Part shown: piece by piece, positions 44,221 to 52,137 of the stretch | Layout of the letters: each line of letters begins with the position of its first letter | How positions within the stretch are numbered: the first letter of the stretch is position 1 | NCBI GenBank assembly: GCA_964448615.1 | Contig: CAYUWH010000003.1 | Location: 8,501-72,500, forward strand | DNA length: 64,000 nt | Origin: CAYUWH01 sp964448615 | Lineage (GTDB): Bacteria; Patescibacteriota; Gracilibacteria; Peribacterales; Peribacteraceae | Direction of reading: 5' to 3' | Program-made: the position numbers and the translations under genes | Notes under the pieces: model-generated | Databases searched by the model: none | Seen by the model: the letters and a program-made list of their open reading frames with translations, nothing else | What the model was told of the DNA's origin: nothing

Positions 44221-45338
44221 AAGTCCCCGTCAACGAACCCGTCATTGCGCCCGAAGCGCGGCAATACGTGATCGATGCGCTCGATACCGGGTGGATTTCG
44301 TCTGCCGGTCCCATGATCACGCGGTTCGAACAGGAGTTTGCGGCGTACCTCGGCATGCAGCATGGCATTGCGGTGATGAATGGAACGGCTGCACTGCACC
44401 TGGCATTACTCTGTCTTGATATCGGTCCCGGCGATGAGGTGATTGTCCCGGATTCCACCATGATCGCGACCGTCACGGCCGTGATGTACACGGGCGCCAT
44501 GCCGGTGTTCGTGGATATCGAGCGAGAAACGTTTGCGATCGATCCCGCGAAGATCGAAGCGGCCATCACGCCCAAAACCAAAGCCATCATGCCCGTGCAT
44601 TTGTTCGGGCATAGCGCGGATATGGATCCGATTCTGGCAATCGCGGAGAAGCACAAGCTCTTTGTGGTGGAAGATGCCGCAGAAGTGCATGGCGCCACCT
44701 ACAAGGGCCGCAAGTGTGGTTCGATGGGAGTCATCAATTGTTTTAGCTTCTATGCGAACAAGATCATCTCCACCGGTGAAGGCGGTATGCTCGTGACCAA
44801 CGATGCCACGCTTGCAGAGCGCGCGAAGCGCCTGAGAGATTTGGCACACAGTGCGCAGAAGCGCTTTGTGCACACAGAACTCGGCTACAACTATCGCATG
44901 ACGAATCTCCAGGCGGCGCTCGGTGTCGGGAATCTTGCGCACATCGGAGAGTATCTTGAGAAGAAGCAGTGGATGGGCAAACGGTACGCGGAGGAATTGT
45001 CGGGCATTGCCGGTTTGCGCTTGCCCATCACGAAAGACTACGCGACGAATGTGTACTGGATGTATGCGGTCTTGGTTGAAGATGCGTTCGGGATGACGAA
45101 AGATGCGCTGCGTGCGAAGTTGCTCGAGAAGGGAATCGATACGCGCGATTTCTTTTATCCGTGTCACAGCCAGCCATTTCTGAAGGATCATCCGCAGGCG
45201 GGGAACTCATTTCCTGTCAGCGAAGAGGTTGCGCAGCGCGGCTTTTATCTTCCGTCGGGCATGGCGCTTGCGGAAGAGCAGTTGCGCTATGTATGCGAGA
45301 TGATTCGTCAGATTGCTCGGTCAGTGGACCTTACGTAA
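44217..45338 (+). CDS. DegT/StrS aminotransferase, perosamine-synthase-like
   Basis: A 373-residue PLP enzyme with the Schiff-base lysine K182 in SFYANKIISTGEGG, a motif typical of GDP-perosamine synthases and related C4 aminotransferases. The cofactor loop EDAAEVHGA and the C-terminal FYPCHSQP fit. It would aminate GDP-4-keto-6-deoxymannose from GMD, competing with or parallel to the Lys-to-His dehydratase at 40848. Its start codon overlaps the cupin stop. The stop lies inside a perfect 26-bp palindrome. Confidence 0.9.
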   Translation: MKVPVNEPVIAPEARQYVIDALDTGWISSAGPMITRFEQEFAAYLGMQHGIAVMNGTAALHLALLCLDIGPGDEVIVPDSTMIATVTAVMYTGAMPVFVDIERETFAIDPAKIEAAITPKTKAIMPVHLFGHSADMDPILAIAEKHKLFVVEDAAEVHGATYKGRKCGSMGVINCFSFYANKIISTGEGGMLVTNDATLAERAKRLRDLAHSAQKRFVHTELGYNYRMTNLQAALGVGNLAHIGEYLEKKQWMGKRYAEELSGIAGLRLPITKDYATNVYWMYAVLVEDAFGMTKDALRAKLLEKGIDTRDFFYPCHSQPFLKDHPQAGNSFPVSEEVAQRGFYLPSGMALAEEQLRYVCEMIRQIARSVDLT

Positions 45339-45347
45339 GGTCCACTG
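45322..45347. repeat. Perfect 26-bp palindrome across a stop codon
   Basis: The half-site CAGTGGACCTTAC is followed directly by its exact reverse complement, with no loop bases. It covers the aminotransferase stop (TAA at 45336-45338). There is no T-tract, so it may be a cruciform, an operator or an RNA processing hairpin rather than a terminator. Confidence 0.8.
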
Positions 45348-45385
45348 CTTCGCTAGACTGGAATTCTCGCTTTCCCGTGTTTTTC

Positions 45386-46102
45386 ATGCACCTCAAGCCC
45401 GCTAGCATTTCGGTGGTGATGCCTTCGTACAATGAGAAAGATAATATCGTCGAAGCGATCACGCGCATCGAGCAGTCGTTGGGTGAAGCATTGCTCGAAA
45501 TCGTCATTGTCGATGACAACAGTCCGGACCTCACGTGGAAGATCGTGGAAGATCTTCGCAATCCCAAGTGTCGTCTTATTCGGCGCATGGACAAGCGTGG
45601 GCTCGCATCTGCGCTTGCCGATGGCACCAAAGCCGCGAAGGGGGAATACGTGGTGTGGCTCGATTGCGATTTGGGAATCCCTCCCGAAGACATTCAAAAA
45701 CTCGTCGAGCAACTCGATCAGTATGATATTGCGATTGGTTCGCGCTATATGCCCGGCGGCATGGATACGCGTCCGAAGTTCCGCGCGTTTTTGAGTTTGG
45801 TCTTCAATACGTACGCTCGCATCATTCTCGGCTATAAGTTCTGGGATTGGACCTCCGGCTTTGCCGCCGCGCGGAAAACGGCGTTGGATCTCGCGCCGCT
45901 TTCCGAGAACGGATTCGGCGAATACTTCATCGAATGGGTGTATGACGCGTTTGGGAAAAAGCTGCGCATCGTGGAAGTGCCGTATCGGTACGGATTGCGG
46001 AAGGCGGGCGTTTCGAAGACGGATGGCAATATCCGGGTCTTTTTGAAGCTCGGTTTCAACTATGCATCGAGAGTGTTAGCCATTAGGATGGGACGGAAAT
46101 GA
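45386..46102 (+). CDS. GT2 glycosyltransferase (polyprenyl-phosphate type)
   Basis: A 238-residue GT-A enzyme with SVVMPSYNEKDNIVEAI, IVDDNSPDLTWKI, KRGLASALADGTKAAKGEYVV, a DXD-like LDCDLGIPPED and WTSGFAAARK. It is a DPM1-like enzyme lacking a membrane tail. The start is ATG at 45386. It overlaps the methyltransferase gene by ATGA, suggesting paired action on the same glycan. Confidence 0.9.
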   Translation: MHLKPASISVVMPSYNEKDNIVEAITRIEQSLGEALLEIVIVDDNSPDLTWKIVEDLRNPKCRLIRRMDKRGLASALADGTKAAKGEYVVWLDCDLGIPPEDIQKLVEQLDQYDIAIGSRYMPGGMDTRPKFRAFLSLVFNTYARIILGYKFWDWTSGFAAARKTALDLAPLSENGFGEYFIEWVYDAFGKKLRIVEVPYRYGLRKAGVSKTDGNIRVFLKLGFNYASRVLAIRMGRK

Positions 46103-47361
46103 GTACTTCTTCCGCGATTCCCCCAACAACGAGCATTACGCGCTGTCGTGAATGCGGCAGTGAAAACATCACGGATCTCTATTCGATCGGGAATTTGTAC
46201 GTGTCCGATTTCGTCCCGGCCGATAAAGTCCACGCCGGCATCAAGGCGCCGCTGGAGATGGTGATGTGCGAACAGTGTTCATTGGTGCAGCTGCGTCACA
46301 CCGCGCCGCAGGAAATTCTCTATAGTAGATTTTATTGGTATCGCTCCGGCGTGACGGACACCATGAAAAAGGCGCTGAGGAATATCACGAGCGACATCGA
46401 GAAGCGCATTCCACTGAAGGCTGGAGATATCGTTCTGGATATTGGCTCCAATGACGGGACCATGTTGCGGACCTACGAAGTGCCCGGACTCGTGAAGGTT
46501 GGTGTAGAGCCAGCGTCGAACTTGGCAGTAGAAGGCGCGAGAGGGCTTGATGAGTTCATCAATGATTTCTGGATCTATGAGAACTATCAAAAGGTGGTGC
46601 CCAAGAAGGCGAAAGTAATCACGGCAATCGGGATGTTTTACGATATGGAAGATCCCAACCAATTTATTCGGGATGCGGCGTATGCGCTTGAGGATGACGG
46701 CGTGTTCATCGCGCAGCTGATGTGTCTGAAAAACATGTTGGATACCAACGACGTGGGGAATATCTGCCACGAACATTTGGAATTCTATTCGCTCTCGGCG
46801 CTCGAATATTTGTTTGAGAAAAATGGCTTCACACTGATCGATATTGAGCACAACAATGTGAATAACGGGAGCTACCGCGTGTATGCCGGCTTGAAAAATG
46901 GCAATCCGCCGAAGATGCCTGAGGGTGCTGCGGAGAGACTCAAGAAATATCGCGATGACGAACAATCGCTGACGGACAAGAAGGTACATGCGGATTTCTT
47001 CGCGAGAATCGAAGCGCAGAAAAAGGCCTGCGTCGATTTCGTGAAAGCCGAAGTTGCAAAGGGAAAGCGTGTATGGATCTACGGAGCTTCCACGAAGGGA
47101 AACACGATCCTCCAGTATTACGGCTTGGATCACACCTTGATCGAAGGCGCCTCCGAGCGCAGTCCGGAGAAGTGGGGGAAAGTGACGGTTGGCACCGGTA
47201 TTCCCATTTTCTCGGAAGAAGACGCGCGCAAAGCGAATCCCGATTACTTCCTCGTATTGCCGTACACCTTCTTTGATGAGTTCTACCGCCGCGAGGAAGC
47301 CTGGCGAAATGGCGGCGGGAAGTTTATCGTACCTCTCCCTGAGTTCCGGGTTGTTGCATAA
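46099..47361 (+). CDS. SAM-dependent sugar C-methyltransferase (TylC/NovU type)
   Basis: A 420-residue protein with the three-part layout of sugar C-methyltransferases. The N-terminal Zn site is CRECGS (first Cys pair) and CEQCSLVQL (second pair). The central SAM domain has VLDIGSNDGTML and a HEHLEFYS catalytic segment. The C-terminal Rossmann domain has WIYGASTKGNTILQYYGL. It would add a branch methyl at C3 or C5 of a keto-deoxysugar nucleotide. It is coupled to the GT2 gene upstream and is 2 bp from the GMD-like paralogue downstream. Confidence 0.9.
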   Translation: MSTSSAIPPTTSITRCRECGSENITDLYSIGNLYVSDFVPADKVHAGIKAPLEMVMCEQCSLVQLRHTAPQEILYSRFYWYRSGVTDTMKKALRNITSDIEKRIPLKAGDIVLDIGSNDGTMLRTYEVPGLVKVGVEPASNLAVEGARGLDEFINDFWIYENYQKVVPKKAKVITAIGMFYDMEDPNQFIRDAAYALEDDGVFIAQLMCLKNMLDTNDVGNICHEHLEFYSLSALEYLFEKNGFTLIDIEHNNVNNGSYRVYAGLKNGNPPKMPEGAAERLKKYRDDEQSLTDKKVHADFFARIEAQKKACVDFVKAEVAKGKRVWIYGASTKGNTILQYYGLDHTLIEGASERSPEKWGKVTVGTGIPIFSEEDARKANPDYFLVLPYTFFDEFYRREEAWRNGGGKFIVPLPEFRVVA

Positions 47362-47363
47362 CT

Positions 47364-48338
47364 ATGGCCAAAAAAGCTCTCATTACAGGCATTACCGGCC
47401 AAGACGGCAGTCATCTTGCGGAGTTGTTGCTGAGCAAGGGTTACGAAGTGCACGGCCTGTATCGCCATACGGCGACCGGGAATTTGCGCAATATCGAACA
47501 TCTTTTGGAGAAGATCACGCTCCATCGCGGCGATCTCGGAGACGTGCCGTCGCTCTATCGCATCATCCAATCGGTTCGTCCTCAGGAAATTTATAACGAA
47601 GGCGATCAGGATCATGCAGGCTGGAGTTACGATCTCACGGATTATGCTGCGGATATCACGGGCTCCGCGCCGGGCCGTATTTTGGAAATCATCCGCCAGA
47701 CCGATCCGACGATTCGCTTCTTCCAGCCGTTGACCTCGAACATGTTTGGGAAGACGGATTATGAGAAGCAGAATGAAGAAACGCCGTTGATGCCGCAGAG
47801 TCCGTATGCGTGTGCAAAGGCGTATGCGTGGATGGTGACGAAGTATTATCGCCAGGTTCATAAAATCTTCGCCTCGACCGCGATCTTCTTCAATCATGAA
47901 TCCACGCGCCGCACGGAGGCATATGTGTCTCGCAAAATCACGAAAGCCGTCGCGCGGATTTCATTGGGATTGCAGAAGAAATTGTATTTGGGAGACATGG
48001 ATGCGAAGTTGGATTTTGGGTTTGCAGGGGAGTACATGGAAGCGGCATGGAATATTCTGCAATTGGATACGCCGGATGATTTCGTGATTGGAACCGGCGA
48101 AGCACACTCGGTGCGAGAGTTTGTGGAAGAAGCGTTCCGTCTTGTTGGATTGAATTCCGCGGAGTACGTCGAAGTGGATCCGAAATTATTGCGTCCAGGA
48201 AAGACCAGCACGCTCATTGCGGATTATGCCAAAGCCAATAAAGCCTTCGGCTTCGAGCCGAAAGTGAAATACAAAGAGCTCGTGAAACTCATGCTGGAGC
48301 ATGATGTGGAGGTGGAGAAGAGGAATGCAGGGAAGTGA
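47364..48338 (+). CDS. Divergent GDP-mannose 4,6-dehydratase paralogue lacking the catalytic Glu
   Basis: A 324-residue extended SDR starting MAKKALITGITGQDGSHLAEL, clearly related to GMD at 52084. Y148 and K152 are kept (SPYACAK). The dehydratase triad region reads T124-S125-N126 where GMD has S131-S132-E133, so the Glu needed for 5,6-elimination is Asn. The strand IYNLAAQSHVG of GMD is also changed to IYNEGDQDHAG. It may be an epimerase or reductase of a GDP- or other keto-sugar. Its place beside a C-methyltransferase suggests action on the same branched sugar. Confidence 0.85.
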   Translation: MAKKALITGITGQDGSHLAELLLSKGYEVHGLYRHTATGNLRNIEHLLEKITLHRGDLGDVPSLYRIIQSVRPQEIYNEGDQDHAGWSYDLTDYAADITGSAPGRILEIIRQTDPTIRFFQPLTSNMFGKTDYEKQNEETPLMPQSPYACAKAYAWMVTKYYRQVHKIFASTAIFFNHESTRRTEAYVSRKITKAVARISLGLQKKLYLGDMDAKLDFGFAGEYMEAAWNILQLDTPDDFVIGTGEAHSVREFVEEAFRLVGLNSAEYVEVDPKLLRPGKTSTLIADYAKANKAFGFEPKVKYKELVKLMLEHDVEVEKRNAGK

Positions 48339-48342
48339 GGAT

Positions 48343-48606
48343 TTATAATTGGTATGCATCCTTGCGATGTTTTACTGCAAGGACAAACAGGATCGAGATG
48401 CGATCATTTTTCACATCGACGAGAATACGATAGTCACCCACACGAAAACGATGACTGCCGAAATCGGAATTTTTCAGGGGTTTTGCAAAGGAAAGAGGAT
48501 CTTCTTGGGCTACAAACCATTGCATTTTCTCAACGATTCTACGAGCAAGCTTTGGTGGAAGCTTCGTTAAGCTTTTTACGGCAGGCTCGGCAAATACCAA
48601 TTTCAT
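48343..48606 (-). CDS. RelE/ParE-type toxin
   Basis: An 87-residue basic protein with LVFAEPAVKSLTKLP, LKNSDFGSHRFRVGDYRILVDV and a final VLAVKHRKDAYQL. The RVGDYRIxY-like core and the C-terminal HRKDAY match RelE-fold toxins that cleave ribosome-bound mRNA or inhibit gyrase. The start overlaps the antitoxin stop by 4 bp. Its 3' end lies 4 bp from the convergent GMD-like gene. Confidence 0.92.
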   Translation of the reverse strand: MKLVFAEPAVKSLTKLPPKLARRIVEKMQWFVAQEDPLSFAKPLKNSDFGSHRFRVGDYRILVDVKNDRISILFVLAVKHRKDAYQL

Positions 48607-48848
48607 TGTTTAATCATATCAAGCACTTCCTCGGGCGAATAGACTTTTCCTGCTTTGATCGCTTTGCGAGCCTCGGCAACTTCTTTTGCCAAGGATTCCA
48701 GAGAATCTCCATTCGTGACTGGTGTCACATGAGCCACGGGTTCGGAATGTCTCATAATCACAAAATGCACATTCTTTTCCTGCGCCTCTTTCAGGAATTT
48801 AGTCATGTTTTCACGGAATGCGCGGATGCTGACGGTTTTGGTGGTCAT
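48603..48848 (-). CDS. Phd/YefM-type antitoxin
   Basis: An 81-residue protein beginning MTTKTVSIRAFRENMTKFL, with HFVIMRHSEPVAHVTPV, the Phd/YefM DNA-binding fold, and a helical toxin-neutralising tail (EVLDMIKQ). ATG at 48848 is chosen because the 15 residues from the upstream ATG (48893) are hydrophobic and lie over the promoter and operators. The antitoxin comes before the toxin, as usual, with translational coupling. Confidence 0.92.
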   Translation of the reverse strand: MTTKTVSIRAFRENMTKFLKEAQEKNVHFVIMRHSEPVAHVTPVTNGDSLESLAKEVAEARKAIKAGKVYSPEEVLDMIKQ

Positions 48849-48872
48849 GGCAAAAAGAAAGAATGCATAAAT

Positions 48873-48901
48873 AGTGTACACAAATGTGATCACAAATGCA
48901 A
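48873..48901 (-). promoter_or_regulatory. Toxin-antitoxin promoter with two palindromic operators
   Basis: On the minus strand TTGCAT (48896-48901) and TACACT (48873-48878) are 17 bp apart. Two palindromes overlap it: GTGTACAC (48874-48881, core TGTACA) and TGTGATCACA (48885-48894), centred 12 bp apart. YefM-YoeB operators also use TGTACA-core palindromes about 12 bp apart, so autorepression is likely. Confidence 0.65.
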
Positions 48902-48950
48902 TAGATTGATTTGGAGGGGGAGAAGAGGAATGTGAGACAGTAATTTGAGT

Positions 48951-49601
48951 TTATAACTTAATAGTCCGAAGGTGAGGTATTTTTACCGTACCGCCATGAC
49001 TTTGTTTTCCATTGTTATGCGAAAAAGAGAACATGCCATTTTTTGTTTTATTGCTCTTTGCACAGCGAAAACGAGCTGGTTGCTGACAGCGAGGACATAG
49101 GAAGGCGACACCTAAACGATCTGCAATTTCACTGATGAGAGCAGTGAGATTTTTATTCTCTTCCAATGATCCATAATCGTTACCCTCTATTGTTCTTAAC
49201 AATTCGGCGAATGCCTCTTTGGATGGTTCGAGTACCTGTTCAACCGAAATAAGAAATTCTTGTAATTGTTCAAAGTGCGATGCCATCACTTTTTCTCGTT
49301 GAGTCTTGCCCGTCAATAACTCCTCAATCGACAACGAAAGTGCTTTGGCCAAAGCGAGTAGGGTGGAGAGACGAGGGTCTTCATCGAGGCTTTCAGCCAA
49401 AATGCGACTGACTGCCGATCTTGCATCGTTTATGGCAAAACCCATACGCACGCCAATTTCTTCCAGGGAGAGCCCCGAATATTCCACGGCCTCGCGGAGA
49501 TGGGTTTTGATTGCCCTAAAATTGGAGGATTCTGATTGGTCTACTACCTGTGATGGATCTTCTGGGTTGGACATCGCCTCCACTATATGTGAATTTGACA
49601 T
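48951..49601 (-). CDS. Helix-turn-helix protein with C-terminal Zn-ribbon-like motif
   Basis: A 216-residue protein. Residues 28-97 resemble a Cro/C1-type DNA-binding domain (YSGLSLEEIGVRMGF, then SRILAE and LLALAKALSLSIEELL). A helical linker follows. The C-terminus has C169-x2-C172-x7-C180 plus H195 and H202, a plausible Zn site, in the context FLCPRCQQPARFRC. The role is probably a metal- or redox-sensing repressor, but no family name was recalled. It is divergent from the HD-type gene at 49689, and the two share an AT-rich promoter region. Confidence 0.75.
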   Translation of the reverse strand: MSNSHIVEAMSNPEDPSQVVDQSESSNFRAIKTHLREAVEYSGLSLEEIGVRMGFAINDARSAVSRILAESLDEDPRLSTLLALAKALSLSIEELLTGKTQREKVMASHFEQLQEFLISVEQVLEPSKEAFAELLRTIEGNDYGSLEENKNLTALISEIADRLGVAFLCPRCQQPARFRCAKSNKTKNGMFSFSHNNGKQSHGGTVKIPHLRTIKL

Positions 49602-49688
49602 AATTGCAATTTATATTAATATGTTTTATGTCGAGCCCATTGCTCGATGACTCAATAGTTCGTTCACACGAAGAGAAAAGGAGCAGTC
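49602..49688. promoter_or_regulatory. Shared divergent promoter region
   Basis: An AT-rich core around 49602-49632 contains TATAAA on the minus strand and TTGCAA/TATATT-like boxes on the plus strand. A small hairpin TCGAGC-CCATT-GCTCGA (about 49630-49647) and an AAAAGGAG Shine-Dalgarno (49677-49684) precede ATG 49689. Confidence 0.45.
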
Positions 49689-50489
49689 ATGCGTATCTGG
49701 GAACGGTTCCCCGAAGTCGCGGCGCGGGTTCGCAAGTCGCACGAAGACGTCGGCCTCGTCGGGCATCATGACTGGGTCCACGCGTTTCGCGTGGCTGAGG
49801 TCGCGTATCAGTGCGCTCTCGAGGAGTGGCCCGACGATCCGCATACTGCGGAACTCGCGGGCCTCGCTGGCCTGTGCCACAACGCGGATCGGATCTTGCA
49901 GGAGCAGAGAAGCATCCGTCATCGGCAGGGACTGCTGGCGGCGGTGACGCCCGCCCTTCAGGGCATTCTCAACGAGGTGGACCTGAAGGCGATCACCACG
50001 GCTGTGCAGAAGATCAGCGTGAGTCGCCGCGATGTGCCGAGCCAGGACACGGCTGTACTTGTGACCATCTGGCTCAACGACGCACTGAATGCGGATGAGG
50101 CCGCAACGGTCATCGATGCGGTACTGAAGCATGACGGTCGCAACGGTGCCGGCGACTCGCGTGTCCTCATCGCCCTCCAAGACGGCGACCGCATCGTCAA
50201 CCTCGATACCGACCTGTTCGTTCGTTCCGGACAGTTCTACCACGAACTGCCGGTCTGGGACTACCGGTACGGTCTCAACGATCCCGAGGCGACCTACCGC
50301 AACCCGAAGACGGTCGCGCGCGACATCGATTACGCGCGTGAGTGGACGGATCCCGCGACTGCCGTCTGCGTGCGTACCCGCAAGGCCAAGGAGATGGCTG
50401 TCGAGCGTGTGAAGCTCTTCAACACCTTCTTCGATGCCCTGAAGGGTCAGCTGACCGAGGAAGGGATCATGCCCTATCCCTTCGCGTAA
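49689..50489 (+). CDS. HD-domain-like phosphohydrolase, SD-led
   Basis: This 266-residue protein has an HD-type metal-site pattern: H26-H27-D-W-V-H31 on the first helix and GLCHNAD (H64, N65, D67) on the next, where HD proteins have HD. A further acidic cluster is DGDRIVNLDTD. The Asn in place of the second HD aspartate leaves activity uncertain. Nucleotide or cyclic-nucleotide phosphates would be typical substrates. It has a strong AAGGAG Shine-Dalgarno, its own terminator, and a visibly more GC-rich third-codon pattern than the glycan genes, suggesting a separate origin. Confidence 0.7.
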   Translation: MRIWERFPEVAARVRKSHEDVGLVGHHDWVHAFRVAEVAYQCALEEWPDDPHTAELAGLAGLCHNADRILQEQRSIRHRQGLLAAVTPALQGILNEVDLKAITTAVQKISVSRRDVPSQDTAVLVTIWLNDALNADEAATVIDAVLKHDGRNGAGDSRVLIALQDGDRIVNLDTDLFVRSGQFYHELPVWDYRYGLNDPEATYRNPKTVARDIDYAREWTDPATAVCVRTRKAKEMAVERVKLFNTFFDALKGQLTEEGIMPYPFA

Positions 50490-50497
50490 ACAACACA

Positions 50498-50523
50498 GCC
50501 ACGTCGCTCGCGAGCGACGTGGC
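50498..50523 (+). terminator. Intrinsic terminator, perfect palindrome
   Basis: The half-site GCCACGTCGCTCG is followed by its exact reverse complement and then ATTTTAT. It ends the 49689-50489 transcript. Confidence 0.8.
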
Positions 50524-50595
50524 ATTTTATCGTGTCATAACTCATAGACATGCTCTTCTGTGTGCCATAAACTTGGCATACTCTTCCCTATTGCC

Positions 50596-51459
50596 ATGTC
50601 CAAAGGAACCTCCGCCTTCGTGAAACTCCGCAGAGCGCTTGCGCCATCGCTGCGTACTTTGCTGGAACACAGCGCGATTTTGCGGTACCTCGGCGTAAAG
50701 GCGATGTCGTCGTATCTCAAGCCGACGGTGCAGTGGGACGGACATACGGTCTCGGTTGATCCGACGGATTTCGGTGTGTCGTTTGAGTTGGAATCCACCG
50801 GTGAATACGAGGCGAAGTCGATGGAGTACTGCAAGAGTTTCCTCAAGCCTGGCATGACGTTCGTGGATGTCGGCGCCAACGTGGGACTCTTCACACTGAC
50901 GGCTGCGCGCCAAGTGGGACCAACGGGAAAAGTGTTCTCGTTCGAACCCGATGGCGGTAACTGCGGATTACTCAAGAAAAATATTGGACAGAACCACTAC
51001 GCCAATGTCACCGCAGTGCAGAAAGCCGTTACGGATCGCAGCGGCCAGTGCACGCTGTTTCAATCCGGCTTCAACACCGGTGACCACCGCACGTATCATG
51101 TTTCCGACGATCGCAAGCAAGTGACGATCGAATGCGTATCGCTCGACGACTATTTCCCGGCTGGTACCAAGATTGACATGATCAAGATGGATATCGAGGG
51201 GTCGGAAGAGACGGCGCTCAAAGGCATGGAGCGCATCATCAACGAACAGCGCCCTCAGCTGATTATCGAGTGTTGGCCGTCCATGCTGAAGAAAGCGGGT
51301 ACGAATCCACACCAGATGTTTAAATCGATCGAAGACCGTGGCTATGCGCTTTCCCTCATCGATGATGCATCCAATACCATCACGTCGCTCTCTGCGGAGA
51401 AGGCGGTGGATGAATGCATCGCCAAGGAAGTCGCGAATATTCTCTGTGTGCCACGCTGA
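50596..51459 (+). CDS. FkbM family methyltransferase
   Basis: A 287-residue protein with the SAM loop FVDVGANVGLFTLTAARQVG, VFSFEPDGGN, IDMIKMDIEGSEETALKGM and IIECWP, all standard FkbM features. It would O-methylate a sugar of the surface glycan. The start is ATG at 50596; the longer frame upstream is unsupported. The stop and the GtrA start share bases (TGATG), so the two are coupled. Confidence 0.9.
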   Translation: MSKGTSAFVKLRRALAPSLRTLLEHSAILRYLGVKAMSSYLKPTVQWDGHTVSVDPTDFGVSFELESTGEYEAKSMEYCKSFLKPGMTFVDVGANVGLFTLTAARQVGPTGKVFSFEPDGGNCGLLKKNIGQNHYANVTAVQKAVTDRSGQCTLFQSGFNTGDHRTYHVSDDRKQVTIECVSLDDYFPAGTKIDMIKMDIEGSEETALKGMERIINEQRPQLIIECWPSMLKKAGTNPHQMFKSIEDRGYALSLIDDASNTITSLSAEKAVDECIAKEVANILCVPR

Positions 51460-51842
51460 TGATTACCATTCGCTCACTGCTCGCGCAATTTGTTGCGTAC
51501 CTCGCGAGCGGCGGAGCGGCGGCGATCTTGGCTCTCGCGTTTTATGCGGTGCTCGTGCAGGCGAATGTGTGGTACGTGGCGGCGTCCGTTCTCTCTGATG
51601 CGCTCGGGCTCTTGCTCGTGTTCGTGTTCAACAAATATCTCGTTTTCCAAAAGAAGGAAAAGACCATTCCCCATGTGGTGCGGTATGCCATCGTGCAAGT
51701 GGCGAATACCGTCATCCAGGCGGCGATTCTCTATGTGCTCGTCCAATTCGCCGGTATGGATAAAATTCTGGCGAGAATCATCAGTATCGGACTCTGTGTT
51801 CCGATGAATTTCCTACTGTATAAGTATTTCGTCTACATTTGA
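51459..51842 (+). CDS. GtrA-like membrane protein
   Basis: A 127-residue protein with four hydrophobic helices (about 8-30, 35-55, 68-90, 98-122) and the GtrA-type VFNKYLVF between helices 2 and 3, ending NFLLYKYFVYI. GtrA proteins are thought to flip polyprenyl-phosphate sugars, so it may serve the DPM1-like GT2 enzymes in this locus. It is coupled to the FkbM gene. Confidence 0.88.
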   Translation: MITIRSLLAQFVAYLASGGAAAILALAFYAVLVQANVWYVAASVLSDALGLLLVFVFNKYLVFQKKEKTIPHVVRYAIVQVANTVIQAAILYVLVQFAGMDKILARIISIGLCVPMNFLLYKYFVYI

Positions 51843-51927
51843 TCCGTCTTCGCCTGCGGGCTACGACGAGATCACGCCATTGTTATGTTGCCTTGTCATC
51901 TAATCTCACGTACTCTACCCACCTTTC

Positions 51928-52137
51928 TATGACCAAGCGCGCTCTTATTACAGGCATTACCGGCCAGGACGGTTCCTATTTGNNNNNNNNNNNNNNNNNN
52001 NNNNNNNNNNNNNNNNNNNNNNNNNNNNNNNNNNNNNNNNNNNNNNNNNNNNNNNNNNNNNNNNNNNNNNNNNNNNNNNNNNTATGACCAAGCGCGCTCT
52101 TATTACAGGCATTACCGGCCAGGACGGTTCCTATTTG
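51928..52137. other. 100-N assembly gap flanked by an exact 55-nt duplication
   Basis: Ns run from 51983 to 52082. The 55 nt before the gap (51928-51982) are identical to the 55 nt after it (52083-52137), both covering the start of gmd. This is best explained as a scaffolder failing to merge overlapping contig ends, so the partial first copy of gmd is an artefact. The region 51843-51927 between GtrA and the gap holds no gene. Confidence 0.9.

Noticed and set aside
48354..48935. 193-codon plus-strand frame across the toxin-antitoxin region
   Set aside because: The opposite strand encodes a typical antitoxin-toxin pair with overlap, promoter and operators; this frame has no family features.
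51929..51982. A second, truncated gmd gene before the N gap
   Set aside because: The 55 nt are identical to the real gmd start after the gap, which points to an assembly artefact, not a duplicated gene.
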